From: Wyeomyia smithii
Lineage: Eukaryota > Arthropoda > Insecta > Diptera > Culicidae
Direction of reading: 5' to 3'
Assembly: GCF_029784165.1 (NCBI RefSeq)
Contig: NC_073695.1
Span: 190,491,357-190,555,356 of the forward strand
DNA: 64,000 nt
Shown: positions 22,615-34,424 of the stretch, in pieces
Numbering within the stretch: position 1 is the stretch's first letter
Layout: the number at the start of each line of letters is the position of its first letter
Made by a program: the position numbers and the translations under genes
The notes under the pieces: model-generated
What the model was told of the DNA's origin: nothing
The model's input: only the letters and a program-made list of their open reading frames with translations
Databases searched by the model: none

Positions 22615-23536
22615 ATATACATTAGGGTGGGGAAAAATGATCGATTTTCCAGAACTAAGTTTTTTTGATTCCTTTTGGGGCCCCACACAACCCTAAACTT
22701 ACCGGGAGTCGATTGGTTTTGTCTCCGCTTGGCGCATTGCATTTCAAATTTGTATGAGAATTTATATGGGAAAACCCACTTTTTAGCATTTACTTTTCTA
22801 GAAAGCTCAATAATGCTCTAATAAGGCACTACATTATGTTAAAGTATAGTATTTTAGATGCCAAACAACTTTGTAGAAGACACTGAAGAGCTAGGATGTC
22901 CCTAAAAAGAGCTATAGCTGTTCAAAGTTGGGTATGTCGATTTAAATGCAGAAAATCTTGTTTTCTGCCAAAATTACCAATGCACCGGTGTCAGTAGGAT
23001 TCCCATTAGAAGTAACCTGTCGTAACGAGTTTATACACTCAACTGGATCAAGCAAACAAATTTAGGTCAATATTCTAGGCGTAGGTAGAGTCTACAACGT
23101 GTTTTAGAAGTTACTTCAGATGGAAATCTAACTGACGCCGGTACACTGGCAGTGTTGGCAGAAAAAATGATTTGCAGCATAAATTTCGACATAATCAACT
23201 TTGAACAGCTCTAGTATTTTTTTGGGACACCCTAGCTATTTAGTGTCGTCGGCCAAGTTGTTAGGCATCAAAAAACCTACCATCTGAAGTCATGAAACCT
23301 ATGGTTTCGGCCATTTTGAGCTCTTTAGAATGGAAAATGCAAAAAAGTTTGTTTTTCCATACAAATCTCAATATAAATTTGAAATGCAATGCGCCAAGCG
23401 AAGACAAACCCAATCGACTTCCGATAAATTTAGGAATGTTTGGGGCCCCGAATAGAACAAAAAAAAAACTTGGTTCTGGCTTTCTGCTATCAAGTTTCGG
23501 TTTTTCCATATAACGATTCCCCACCCTAATATACAT
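22615..23536. mobile_element. 906-bp hAT-like long-inverted-repeat element with 8-bp duplication
   Basis: The element spans 22623-23528. The ends TAGGGTGGGGAA and TTCCCCACCCTA are inverted, and ATATACAT flanks both sides (22615-22622 and 23529-23536), an exact 8-bp duplication. The two halves are diverged inverted copies of each other over roughly 430 bp each: for example GGGGCCCC near 22678, GTCGATTGG near 22709 and CGCTTGGCGCATTGCATTTC near 22726 have their complements near 23440, 23413 and 23395. The whole unit could fold into one long hairpin. No transposase is encoded; open frames run across both arms symmetrically and are artefacts. TIR sequence and duplication length point to hAT. Confidence 0.85.
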
Positions 23537-23544
23537 CTCACACA

Positions 23545-24720
23545 ACATGAAAACACAATATTTATTTTCATATTTTCTAACTAATCCAATCTGCTATTCC
23601 ATGGAATGGATTCTTCTTAGTTCACTTTAAATTTCTCATGAAGTAGAATCCTCAAAAACTCACTCAAAAGCTCTAAATTTGATATTAAAGTCAGGCATCT
23701 GCACTCGAAAACTCATTTATTTCGATAACCTACCATAGAAAACAAAATCCGCGCGTTGCTCTTCACAGCCTTAACGGAACTCGTTCAGCAGCCAATCAAA
23801 GTTTTTTTCATTACTAGCGGACCACTTTTTATTTTAATCACTAAACAAAATCAATCACTGCACTAAGAATGCTTCAATCTTTGAAATGTTCATTTCAAAT
23901 TTCCAAAAACTAGCTTGAATTAGCAGAAATACATGAGATGAATTTATACAAATCCCAAATTTCAACTGTATGTATTTTCATCTGTTTTTACTGCGTTGAA
24001 GAAAATCAATTGCCAAACCAGTTTCTGTTAACCCTCTCCCGCTCACAAGGTTAATCATTAAAATTTATAGCTTCACGAGAAAATTCAAGCTGAACACTTT
24101 GTGGACTAACTAAAATTACTCTCAACTGTAGTATTTTGAAGAAAATGCCCAGTGATGCTTTCAGGCAGCATATAAAATTTTATGGTATAATCGTAAGCAC
24201 AACAAACTATTTTATGTCAAGATATAATGATTATAATTCTAGGTGCTCTAGAGTCACCATGAGCGGGAAAGGGTCACCATGAAGGGGAAAAAATCATACT
24301 GAAAATGTTGAACTATTCCGACATAATTGACATAAATCGACGGCACTGCAGTGGTTACTTAGGTTACCCATTTTGCACGTAAACAACAACAGCGGATATC
24401 TAGGTAACCTACTACGACGGGCTGCGGCTACGTTAATTCATGATAATGTGATTCATTCATGATTGACAGTGTGATGAATATGAGGTTGTTGTGAAATGAA
24501 TTATTGAGCAGTGATTCAAGTTTTGAGATGGATATGGAAGCGTTGTGAAAAATGGTTTGTTTTACAAAATTCAGGATAAATCTAGCTAAGGTTACTAAAT
24601 ATACGATGCTGAAGATTCCATATGAGCACGTAAGCGTGTTTTATTTATTTGTTCAATGATTTCGTGAACATTTGGTGTTTAATCCGTTCATTCTTCGTGA
24701 ATATCGGCTTAATGAGATGA
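23545..24720. other. AT-rich unassigned sequence
   Basis: No gene or element recognised. A short direct repeat GGGTCACCATGAAGGGGAAA / GAGTCACCATGAGCGGGAAA occurs near 24250-24290. Confidence 0.5.
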
Positions 24721-24723
24721 ATA

Positions 24724-25047
24724 ATGGAGCAGCTCCCCTACATGCATACTAATTGCCGCTTGATTTGGAAAGTTAATTCTGAAGAATTGTTGCCAGTTTT
24801 TGCCAAATGCCAAATGCCGGAAATACTATTTACCCATCTACCTAGTATCATTGTTTATAAAATGAATTCACCTGTTGCAACGCAATTTGAACTGGCCTTG
24901 CCAACTAAGAATACTATAAACAAATTTGAGTTTACTGAATCAGGTATCAGTGGTTTTGTTCAGCCATTAGGACAACATTTGTCTCATTTATTTTCATTCT
25001 GGGGACAGATTTTTTTAAATATTCAGTGTCAATTAACATACTTCTAA
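24724..25047 (+). CDS. Unrecognised 107-codon ORF
   Basis: The longest ATG-to-stop frame in this AT-rich stretch, starting MEQLPYMHTNCRLIWKVNSE and containing ELLPVFAKCQMPEILFTHLP. Composition is protein-like, but no domain is recognised and no promoter or splice signal supports it. Chance is a real possibility. Confidence 0.2.
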   Translation: MEQLPYMHTNCRLIWKVNSEELLPVFAKCQMPEILFTHLPSIIVYKMNSPVATQFELALPTKNTINKFEFTESGISGFVQPLGQHLSHLFSFWGQIFLNIQCQLTYF

Positions 25048-25049
25048 AT

Positions 25050-25103
25050 ACCATGCGTCTCCATTGGGAATGGTTACTGCAATGTTTGATGGAGACGCAC
25101 GGT
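25050..25103. repeat. Short palindrome ACCATGCGTCTCCAT / ATGGAGACGCACGGT
   Basis: Two 15-bp arms (25050-25064 and 25089-25103) pair with one mismatch around a 24-base loop. A related inverted phrase (AATGGAGGCGCATGGTA) occurs near 25919-25936, so the palindrome may be one end of a larger, decayed inverted-repeat element of about 0.9 kb. Confidence 0.6.
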
Positions 25104-25317
25104 GTTTTGTAATGTGTTCAGGACATTGATTATTAGAAAATATCTATTTCCAAACTTAAAAAAAAAAAACAAACCTCCCTCAAAGTTTGAAACAATAAGA
25201 AAAATTTTTCTGAGGAACCTAAAAAAATATCAAACTCAACAACATCTTTCACGCCTTCAACCCTCCAAATTGGCAAAATACTGTTGATACCATGATTTTC
25301 CCATAGTGATGGTTGTT

Positions 25318-25365
25318 AAAAGTCTAGTATTTTTTCTCATAAAAAGTCTAGTATTTTTTCTCATA
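25318..25365. repeat. Direct tandem duplication, about 25 bp
   Basis: AAAGTCTAGTATTTTTTCTC followed by AT is present twice in tandem. The rest of 25110-26800 holds no recognised gene; an open frame at 25761-26051 on the minus strand is low-complexity. Confidence 0.85.
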
Positions 25366-26804
25366 AAGCTGATTATTTACGGGTCAAAAATGTCGTCGTT
25401 GTCAAAACCACAGATCAAAATTTTTCTTGAAAAGATCAATTAATTATCTTCAATTTGTTGCAAAAAAAAAACAAATCGCTCAAACGGCCCAGAAGTTACA
25501 CGCTTTTGAAAATTTAAAATTGAAGTGCCCCCTCCAGACCATATTTTAAATTTGTTGATCATCTTATGCTGACTTTTACATTTTTTTAACATTTATCAGA
25601 TTGTTTTTCTTCAAAATATTTAGTTCTGAATTTGAATAAACTCAAAAAAAAAAAAAAAGATTAATCAAACTTGTTGAAAATTACCATATAATTTCGAATA
25701 AACACATAGCTCATTCATAGATCATAGCTGATATGGCCTCACCTGACCACACCAGAAATTTTATTTTTTTCCGGTCAAGCTTACAATTGCTAAAGTTCCT
25801 TGTTTATTGAAAAATTCTTCATCCATTTGCTCAGCCCTTACGGTAACACCGACTGAAGTAGAGTGACCCAAAAAAATCGCTTCTTTTAAGAATTTTACTA
25901 CATTGTAGTAACTTTTTACAATGGAGGCGCATGGTACCAGTTTCCAAATTTGAAATTTTATGCGAAATTTTCTGAGGAATCGAAAAAAAAACAAACGATG
26001 ATGAAAATTACCTTTTAATTTTTGAACCCTCCTTAAGCTAGACGACCGCACGTTTCATAACTCCTTCGTGATGGATTTGAGCTAGTGAAGTTGAACAGTT
26101 GCACATATTGTACAACAATTCGGCAGCTTCCGCTTGTATAGATCCACAACGGCGCCGGCCACGTCGTTCTAGTCGTTAGGGTAAAGAAGGAGATTGTAAG
26201 TAAGGGGGTGTCACAGTCGTTGTAGTCGGAGATCAAGTTTTCCTCTGCATCTCCACGACCGCGACGGAAAGGTAGGGTTTGGTCACCGTGGTAGGTGACG
26301 AATCGAGCAATGTTTCGCGCGAAGTTAACTTATTACGAAGGTAAACGAAGTTATATTATTGCGTAGTCGTTAGATTAATCACGATATTCATCGACCGAAC
26401 GAAACTTACTCCGGTTTGTTTGTTTGCTTATTAATATGGTAGCTTAAGGTGCACCTTTTTTGTAACGTGCCAAAATGGGACCAACGAGTGAGCAGTTTCT
26501 GGTTAAACGGTCACCGTGAGACATGAATAACTATATTGATACACCTCGCAAAGCCACTACACTCCTAACACCCATAGTTGAGCGAAACCCACCCGGACCG
26601 AAGACGCGTTTACACAGGATCATTATGAACGACAGCTTTATTCCTTACTACCGACGCAAAGACATGGCATTTCGCATCGATAATCTCTTACCTCTCAAAT
26701 GAATAAACAAAAACACCTACTGAGTAGAAAAACTGACAAAGTTCAATGCATATTCCAGTTCCATTCCATTACATAGCCAGAAAAAGCAAATATGCATATC
26801 AGAC

Positions 26805-27872
26805 GAAACAAAGTTGAGCAGTTCCACAAAAAATATCCCAGTTTTAATATATTTTTTAAATTGTTATTATTGATATGGCTGAAACTTTGCATAGACGTTT
26901 CTATATACAAAAGATGCCATTTTGTGCTATTGTTTTATTTTTTGGAACACGACTCGTTTTTGAGAAGCTATTGAAAAATGGTATTTAGGGAAGGTATTGA
27001 TGATTACAAATATTTTTAGAGAAAAAACATTTTGTTTGATCGGTGGGACGTCTTAGGCAACGTTGTAGATGATAATTTTGTATTTCCGAAAAAAAACATA
27101 CACTCTAAAATAATATTTATTTTTTGAAAAAAAGTTTAAAAAAAATCAAAAATAATAAACTAAAAAAGCTCATTTTTGAAAAATCTGATTTTTTGATCAA
27201 AAGTGTGTAACTTTTGGGTCGTTTGCTGATTTTCAATAAGTCTTTTGAAGAAAAATTTATATCTTGGGTTATGACAGAGTAATACGTATTAATGTATACG
27301 TATAAAATAATTCTGTCCTTCCAAAAAGTATGCCCCTTGAAAAAAACTAAAAAAAAAATATTTTTCAAAATATCATAACGCTCTATGATCGGACCGGTTT
27401 TATCGTTTAAGTAACTTTTTGTAGTTTTTATGAAAATAAATCAGATTTTTCTGAAATGAGCTTTATTGAATAATAGATTTTTAATTTTTCTTTCAACTTA
27501 AAACAAATTTTTGTTTAGTGTATATATTTTCCGGAAAGACAAAATTATTATCTACAACTTCGCCGAAGACGTCAGACCGATCAAACAAACCGTTTAGGTT
27601 ATTTATTATACTTTTTATTATATTTATTATTTACATTTATTATTATTATTATTTTATATTTATTATTTATTATTTATATATTTGTAATAATCATGACCTT
27701 TAAAAAAACAGCATTTTTCAATAGCTACTCAAAAATGAGCCGTGCTCCAAAAAAAAACCAATAGCACAAAATGGCATCTTTTGCCTATGGAAATGTCTAT
27801 GCAGAGTTTCAGACAAACCAAAAATGGTCGACTAAATTGGTTGCTAGTTTTTTGTGGAATTGCTCAGCTTAT
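26805..27872. mobile_element. About 1.07-kb long-inverted-repeat element
   Basis: Left arm phrases GAGCAGTTCCACAAAAAA (26815), AAAAGATGCCATTTTGTGCT (26908) and TTTTTGAGAAGCTATTGAAA (26955) recur inverted near 27862, 27780 and 27730; inner phrases (TTGTAGATGATAATTTTGTA near 27063) recur inverted near 27555. The arms are diverged with small indels and the centre (about 27250-27390) is AT-rich. A microsatellite-like TTATTATTT run at 27600-27680 has expanded in the right arm. No clear target duplication was found, so the ends are approximate. Frames within it are artefacts of A/T runs. Confidence 0.65.
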
Positions 27873-27874
27873 TT

Positions 27875-28600
27875 GAAAAATACCAAAACAGTCACAAACA
27901 AAGTTTAGTTGTCATAGTTTATTATCATGCTGACCGACATACTTTTAACATATTTGAATAAAACTGGTTTATGTGTATCAACATACATCCAAATTCTAGA
28001 GAAATCATAAAACAAGAGCACATAACTGGGTAAAATGTCCGTAACCTTCCGGTCAGGACTCACCATAAAAGGTGATACGATCAGATAGTTGTAGCACGCT
28101 AAAGATGATTTTTTCACTATATGATTTTTGCAGTGTTGAAGTCTTCACTTCTGCCCTGCAAGTGTTTTTTTTTTACTTTCCGGGCTGCACCAAAACTACA
28201 CTTTTTTAGGGTGTAGTTAAAAAACACCAACAACAAAAACCGTCGAGAAAACGAATTTGACAAACACACGTTCTTCTACCGATGTCATCCCAGTGGGATG
28301 ATTCGACTGTGCATACGAGACAGTGTTCGAGCGAGAGGATCCTTAAATCGGCCTGTCCAAAACCCAAAAAAATAAACAAAATCTCTCTCGCTCGACCGCT
28401 GGCGTTCAAATCGAACGAAATAACGACGCTAGTAAATGCGCTACGCCGAGTCAATATTATGTAATATTATGTCAAAATCAAATGAATAATTAAGGTTTAT
28501 GATAGCAGTTAAATGTTAGGTTGGCTCCTGGTCAAAACTAGGTGGGATTGAGAAATAAAGAAATTCGCTAATAGTCACAATCGTATTTCGATCCCATTTC
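27875..28600. other. Unassigned sequence with a small hairpin
   Basis: AACTACAC and GTGTAGTT near 28192-28218 form a short hairpin with an A/T loop. The rest shows nothing recognisable. Confidence 0.4.
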
Positions 28601-28609
28601 AAGCTCTAC

Positions 28610-29480
28610 TTCTCACCGCATGTAAAATATCTGCAATACCAACACCAATAGTTATGCTCGAGTCTTCAGAGACAACTGAGTCGTCCTGAGTAGCTCTTCC
28701 ATCATGTTACTTTTTGCATGCCAGAAATAAGGGCATATGAAAAAAAAATATGCTCAGCGGTCTCCTCCGCATTCACGTACTCGGAACACACGGAGGACCC
28801 CGCGTGTCCAAACTTGTGTAGATACTGCCTAAAGTCTGACAGGATCTATGTGGTAGAAGTTCAACAAGAAAGGTAGATGCGTCCTTCTACTTTTGCAAAA
28901 TTGGTCTATTCCCGCTGCTTTTTATTTATCGAGGATGATCTTCTGGTAGCTCGTACGCCCGCTCGGACCACACTGGCCCATCATATCTAATCATGGACGA
29001 AACCACACCGTCAACTTGATCTTTACAGTTGACTCGCCGTAGAGCTCTAGCGTTATGTCGTCTGCAAACCGATGCACAAAACTCCTACAGAGAATATAGG
29101 CTACAACATGATGCGTCATACATGATATACCACAATACCAAGCCCAGCATAGAAGCTCCTTAGTTTTGTAAGCAAGCACTTGATTCTGGTAGTTTTTTTT
29201 AGGATTTCATACAACAACATCAGTACGTGGATGCTTCTTAGCGCGTACGCTACGTTCAGGTACTTGTGCATGACTGTTCGGAATATCCCGGGCCTCTTTT
29301 ATGGCGGTCTTGATGGCTAATTTCGGGATTTAATCCGATCCTGGTGCCTTGCTCACCTTTAAGGATTTGCCTCATTCGTTACTCCTTTCTCTTCAGCTAC
29401 GGCATGATTGTGGTCGTCCATAAATTGGATGTCCGGCAGGTTGGCTATCCGTTGTCTATGCTTGAGATACTGGAAAGTCG
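28610..29480 (-). pseudogene. R1-like non-LTR retrotransposon, RT and C-terminal fragments
   Basis: Minus-strand reading from 29420 downward: KVSKAPGSD and IPKLAIKTAIKEAPGIFRTV (RT entry region, the KAPGPDGIPN motif), a deletion, then RFADDITLELYGES near 29075-29030 with the catalytic FADD intact, another deletion, QFCKSRRTHLPFLLNFYHID near 28930-28870, and DFRQYLHKFGHAGSSVCSEY then VNAEETAEHIFFICPYFW near 28840-28720. The last block is the zinc-knuckle-like C-terminal part of R1-clade proteins. Multiple frames and gaps make it a pseudogene. It resembles the copy at 15830-16207 in motif order but the two have suffered different deletions. Confidence 0.75.
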
Positions 29481-29822
29481 GACATGAGACTCGACAGCCG
29501 GAGGCCAAGGATTAGCTTATGCTTTAGCTTCACTTAAATGTTTATTTGCCAATTTTTGATTATTATTTTAAAAGTACTAGAACTTTTTCCCTGAGAAAGA
29601 AACCAATCAGTGTCGAAACGTTGGACAAAATCATTTAATTTGTTTCAAAATTGGAAGACTGCTTTGCCAAAATCTGCAGATATCATCAATAAGGTCGATT
29701 CCCATTGAAAGTTAAAAAGTATTGGAGGCTGTTAAAAACGCAAAACAGCCACTCATTATATATTTTTTTTCGAAGTTCATATCTTCGATTTAACGTTCAT
29801 AAATGTAATTATTTACTGTGGT

Positions 29823-30000
29823 TATGTGGTTAGCAAAGTCGTTCGGCTAAATCTCCCACACACGGTTGTGATGTCGGGTTCGATTCCCGATCAGGTCGAG
29901 GATCTTTTCGAGCTGGAAATTTTCTCGACTCAGCACTGGGGCATAAATTCTTCATTTAATCAACGAGATTATTTAGTACGAAAAATTACAGCTCAAAAAT
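29823..30000 (+). mobile_element. tRNA-derived SINE head
   Basis: A pol III promoter pair is visible: box A TGGTTAGCAAAG (29827-29838) and box B GGTTCGATTCC (29877-29887), about 38 bp apart. Downstream sequence (GAGGATCTTTTCGAGCTGGA and TTTTCTCGACTCAGCACTGG) is typical of a SINE body rather than a tRNA: there is no acceptor-stem pairing. The 3' end and target duplication are not clear. Confidence 0.6.
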
Positions 30001-30079
30001 TGTTTCATATAGTGATTGCCATACCTTTCGGGGAAGAAATCGAAAAGAAAAACTCCGTGTGTGTCAGTCTCATGGTGTA

Positions 30080-33000
30080 ATAATATGACTAACCGAGCAT
30101 GTGCCTTATGGATTTCATTCATTTTTTTTGCCCTTCGTTTTTTAAATTTTTAACTGCGCTGTAATAGGTTTTTTATGTCAATTTGTTTCAATATCTTATG
30201 ACATTTGAAATTCCGAAAACAATTTTTGATATCAATATATTGTTTTCAAATTACGACGAATAAAACTTAGGTTATTATCTTTATCCTGTTGTTGAGTGCA
30301 ACTCATAATGAATTAATCAAGGGCACAACATTTCCGGGACTTGTGTCAATGGGTGCCAAAACGTATCATAGCAAACGTTGCCAGCTCGAGTTGTGCCCGA
30401 AACCTACTTAAAGTGAACTTCAATATGCGACTACTTGAAAGCGCAACATTCGCGTTGTAAACAAACAAAATTAAACTAGTTCCCACCATTTATCTAGCTG
30501 TCGCGTTGTTTCCACCATACATGAGATCGCAAATAATAAACATCACATTGATTGACCGAACAACCGAGAACGTCCTTATTGCTTGTTTCGATTGTTCAAC
30601 TGGCAGACCCTTGTACGGGGGCAAGTGCATTGCGGGGCTAGCGTGAAAATATATTATTTCACTCGTACGCATTGCTCACACGAACGGTTTGCGTGTTCGA
30701 CAATCGTCAAGCCAAGCAAAATAACATTGCGCATTAAAACCCCAATTCGATTGATCCATCAATATATCTGGATGTGGTTTAAGTCGATGGCACGAGTCAG
30801 ACCTTTCGACCCGCACGAAACCTCCCAGTCAAATCATGGAAGATATTGAGCTATTCGGCTTTCAGATCCGTCATTGATTATCATGCGTGAAAAGAAGATT
30901 GTACAGACATAGTTATTTATATGATAATTCATAGTGGGATCAGTCTCGAATTGGAGCGTGTTATATTTTGAATTAATGCAAAAATCGTCTAAATAATGTG
31001 AACATAATTTCTACTTGTGCGGCTCAAATCCGACGCCCACTTGGCCCACCTGACTTGGCGTTCAAAGATCGTTTCACTAAAAATAAGCATTTTCCGGTAT
31101 AATCCAACTTCTAGCAGTTTTAGTTTCAAAGCACAATGTAGAGTCAGCGGAGGGCCGCGAAACGTGTCGTGTTGTGTGCCACCCCCAAATAGTTTCATTG
31201 TTTCTTAGTGTTTGAATCGAAATGCCAGCACTCCCACCTTGAATCGATGCAGTACAATATCCGCGGTGGATACGCAGACCTTCAAGAGCCATTGAGTTAG
31301 GAAAGCTTGTCGAGACACTGAGGCAATGTTGTGTTACCGGTTGGCAACTGGTGGCGCCGTTTGACTGTTAGCAGGATCTAGAAAGTTTTATATGACATTT
31401 TGGTTTTAGCTGTTCTGATATGTATCTTCACTTATAAGAAAAAAAGTACGCGAAAACAATGTGGCCACATATTGTAACTATCTATCATAATACTTGTTGA
31501 GTGTTGGGCTCAAATGTACGGAGTGATTCGAAGGAAAACTTTATCATGTTTTTTCTCGATAGTTCACTTTAAAGCTCTAGAAACTTTATGCTGAGTTGGT
31601 TATCAAAACGTTTAACCCGATTGCTTTTACGTTTTATTTTCATATAACTCTGATAATTTCGAGCATGCTAGTATTATGAGTAGAGTTCACCGTTTCAACC
31701 CCTTCTCCATTCGTCCAGCTACGGACTTGATTTACTCTTGATTATGTAAATCGAGTCGAGTCAGATATTATCACCGGGGCACTTGCGTAATTAAATCAAC
31801 TAAACCGCTGGTACCACTTGTCACCTAAGCTGGGTGTAGAAGTTTGACTTCAAAAAGCGAACGAATGGAACAAGTTTGTGTCTGTCTGCTCTTATCAGGT
31901 CTTAAAGGTGAAGTTAGACACCCAAACGAACGCCACGCTATGACCTAGTTTGGGTCACTTTTTGGTGCGCAAGAAGGGAGACCACCTTTCACCGTAAACC
32001 AAAATAAAAAATCTAGACGGTTTCGGGACGTAACTACTGGGCCGTTCAAAACAAGCAACTATAAGCTATCGATTGTTGAATGCTAAATCTGACTGGAACC
32101 TACTTGTGTTTTCATCGAACCGAAATCTAACACCAAAGATTTTGCAAATTACCGCTTAATAGCGTTGGATATGATAATAAATATAAAGTTGCTAAACGAT
32201 TCTTGCGATTTATCGGGAAATTTAAAATGCCGCAGGGCGGTCAAAAAGAATAAACAAAATTCATACCATTAATCATACATCCATACGATTGCGATTGCTT
32301 GTTATCGTAAATATTTATGAGATAGGTGAATTTTTATCGTCATAGGGCTCGAAAACGCCGCGATAAGTTCAACTTCTAGTTCGACGTAAAACATCTTAAT
32401 TCCTAAATTCCGTACGGAAATTGATGTAGTAAAATAGAACGACGTTTGTTAATCAACGGTGGCTATAAAATTAATCGCTTGAACTTATTATAGAAGATTA
32501 GTTACGATAAAAGTAAAATTACGAACTAACAGACCGTTACGCAATCTTATACAGTTCTAAAGCTTTTCAATTTGATATGTGCATTCACACTGGCGCTGCT
32601 GTTGATGAAAGGATATGGTGTGAATACCATCAGATGGAGCTGATGTTATTTGCATAAAGTACTGTTATCTTCTGAATTATTATTTTACAAAAAACTTGTT
32701 CGCAAAGTTAACAAGTTTTCTAGTGAAGAGTTTTATTAGGATAGAATCGTCCTCGTAGTCTCGCTTTCGTAAAGCTTCGTGACACCGCAAATTTGTTTCT
32801 TCCGTAAACAACATCGAATAAACATCAACTGTTGGCACCGAATTACGACCGAATGCTACTTAAGCACTGAAGCATGACATCCCATGTATCACCTTGCGGT
32901 GGCTCGAAATCCGCAGCCGGCAACCGACTGAGCCCACAGTGCTCACAAACAGCCCCACCGAAATTGTTACACGGTTCGCGAATAGTAATAGCAGCATAAT

Positions 33001-33290
33001 TTGGTTTCGCGTAAGTCTGACGAAACTGGCGCCTGAGCTGTCGCGACATTCGAAGCATGTGTCGGAGTTTCTGTTATTCCGCAGGGCCTTTCGTCGGTGC
33101 ACAGCCGCTCCACCGCGACAAAACCCTGCTCCCTCTCCCCGCTCTCCGCGCACACATGACAAAACAATTACCACCATCAGAAAACAATTGGAATCATGAA
33201 GACGCATTTGGCCCTCGGTGTCGGTACTTACAATAATGGCTTGAATGTGCGAAAATGTAAACAAAAACAAACCAAAAGTATTTCTTAAGA
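30080..33290. other. Unassigned sequence
   Basis: No transposon protein recognised. A GC-richer part at 32850-33290 has overlapping frames on both strands (one of 160 codons on the minus strand) without domains. I do not call a gene. Confidence 0.4.
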
Positions 33291-33301
33291 TGTAATGATT
33301 A

Positions 33302-33888
33302 CTAGCCGCACTGCTGCGCCAGGTAAGCAAATGCCAAAGCATTTATAGTACGATCACGCTGCGACAGCCCCAAAGTAAGATGTGATGCATCAGAATCAAT
33401 CAGAGAAGAACTTGCTATTGATGGACTCTCCCATATTGCGCGTTCAGCGCAGTTCACCGATATGTAAGTAAGGTCGCACTTGTGGGCACTCGAGAAGTTG
33501 AGTAGCTTTGATAAATCCCCCCGCTTCTTCGGTGCACTTCTTTTTTTTCTTTTTTTCAATAAATTCATGGCTTGATCGGAGCAACTTCGGGGCCTGTCAC
33601 CCGGTGGCATTAGTTAGATGATGTGGATGACATTTAAAGCGAAGACGAAAATGAAAGTGATTGGGCCTTTTGCCCCGCTGCTCGGAGTTTGGGTTGCTCT
33701 TCAGGATGGTCCAAATGGTTTTGTGCCGATTGACGGAGGAGATTGGTCAGGCTCGGTGTTGAAAGTGAGCCTTTTTGTGTCGACCACTTGTTCACCTGGT
33801 ACAACACGCAATCATCTAATGAGTGTACATACGAGTGGTAAAGTTCAAGTCGCTCAACAGTAGCTTGATTGAATACTTCAGGTTTCAT
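33302..33888 (-). other. Two adjacent unrecognised minus-strand ORFs
   Basis: Two ATG-started frames lie head to tail on the minus strand: 33888 to 33634 (84 codons, begins MKPEVFNQATVERLELYHSY) and 33610 to 33302 (102 codons, begins MPPGDRPRSCSDQAMNLLKK, with a lysine/arginine cluster after it). They are in different frames and separated by 23 bp. Composition is protein-like and the block is GC-richer than its surroundings. No family was recognised; a decayed gene or retrocopy is as likely as a working one. Confidence 0.2.
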
Positions 33889-34269
33889 TATGTCGAAGGT
33901 AAGTTTGCGCAGTCCCAGGCTTGTTTAAACCACTTGGACTAATTGTTGTATGGTGGCTGCAATTTGGCTCTAAGTACGGTAGACGTTGGGTTGCGAAAGG
34001 GCTTTCTTGCTTAATGGGATACTTTTTTTTTTCAAAGTAGAAAAACCTTAAGTGAATTATCTGATCATTAAATATTCGCAATATAGTTGAAAAGCCCAGT
34101 TAGTAATTAAAATGTTTATGCAAATAAAATATATTTTTACTATTCAAAAATATAAATAGACAAAAAGGGGATTTATTTTTAGTGTCTCTCCTCTATGGGT
34201 TCCTTGCCAGCAGAAATCAACAAAAACAGCTACTGGACAGTGTAAAATAAACTGATCTGGAGCAGACGG

Positions 34270-34350
34270 CTAACTTATGAAAAACCACACCCAAGACGGT
34301 AGCTCCGTCGCGAGACTAGGCGACCGCAGCCCCAGTAAGGCTGCATATAA
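34270..34350 (+). pseudogene. RTE 5'-end fragment
   Basis: GCGAGACTAGGCGACCGCAG followed by CCCCAGTAAGGCTGCATA is the inverse of sequence at 17610-17665 in RTE copy B. It marks the 5' untranslated end of a plus-strand RTE copy whose later parts appear further right (36.8-39.7 kb). Confidence 0.55.
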
Positions 34351-34364
34351 AAAATTAAGCACTT

Positions 34365-34421
34365 AACGCACTCAAGAAGTAATTAAGGTAGAGCTTACCT
34401 TACATACTTCTTGAGTGCGTT
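34365..34421. repeat. Strong 16-bp-arm hairpin
   Basis: AACGCACTCAAGAAGT (34365-34380) and ACTTCTTGAGTGCGTT (34406-34421) are perfect complements around a 25-base loop that itself contains AAGGTA/TACCTT. It lies exactly between the RTE 5' fragment and the foldback cluster and may be a short palindromic element. Confidence 0.85.
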
Positions 34422-34424
34422 GGA

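Noticed and set aside
23261..23571. Open frames of up to 95 codons
   Set aside because: They lie in the right arm of the 906-bp inverted-repeat element and mirror similar chance frames in the left arm.
29823..29900. tRNA gene
   Set aside because: Box A and B are present but there is no acceptor-stem complementarity and the sequence continues as a SINE body. The same applies to 61807 and 52777.
32860..33342. 160-codon minus-strand ORF
   Set aside because: No domain, overlaps an equally plausible plus-strand frame, and lies in a GC-richer patch where chance frames are long.
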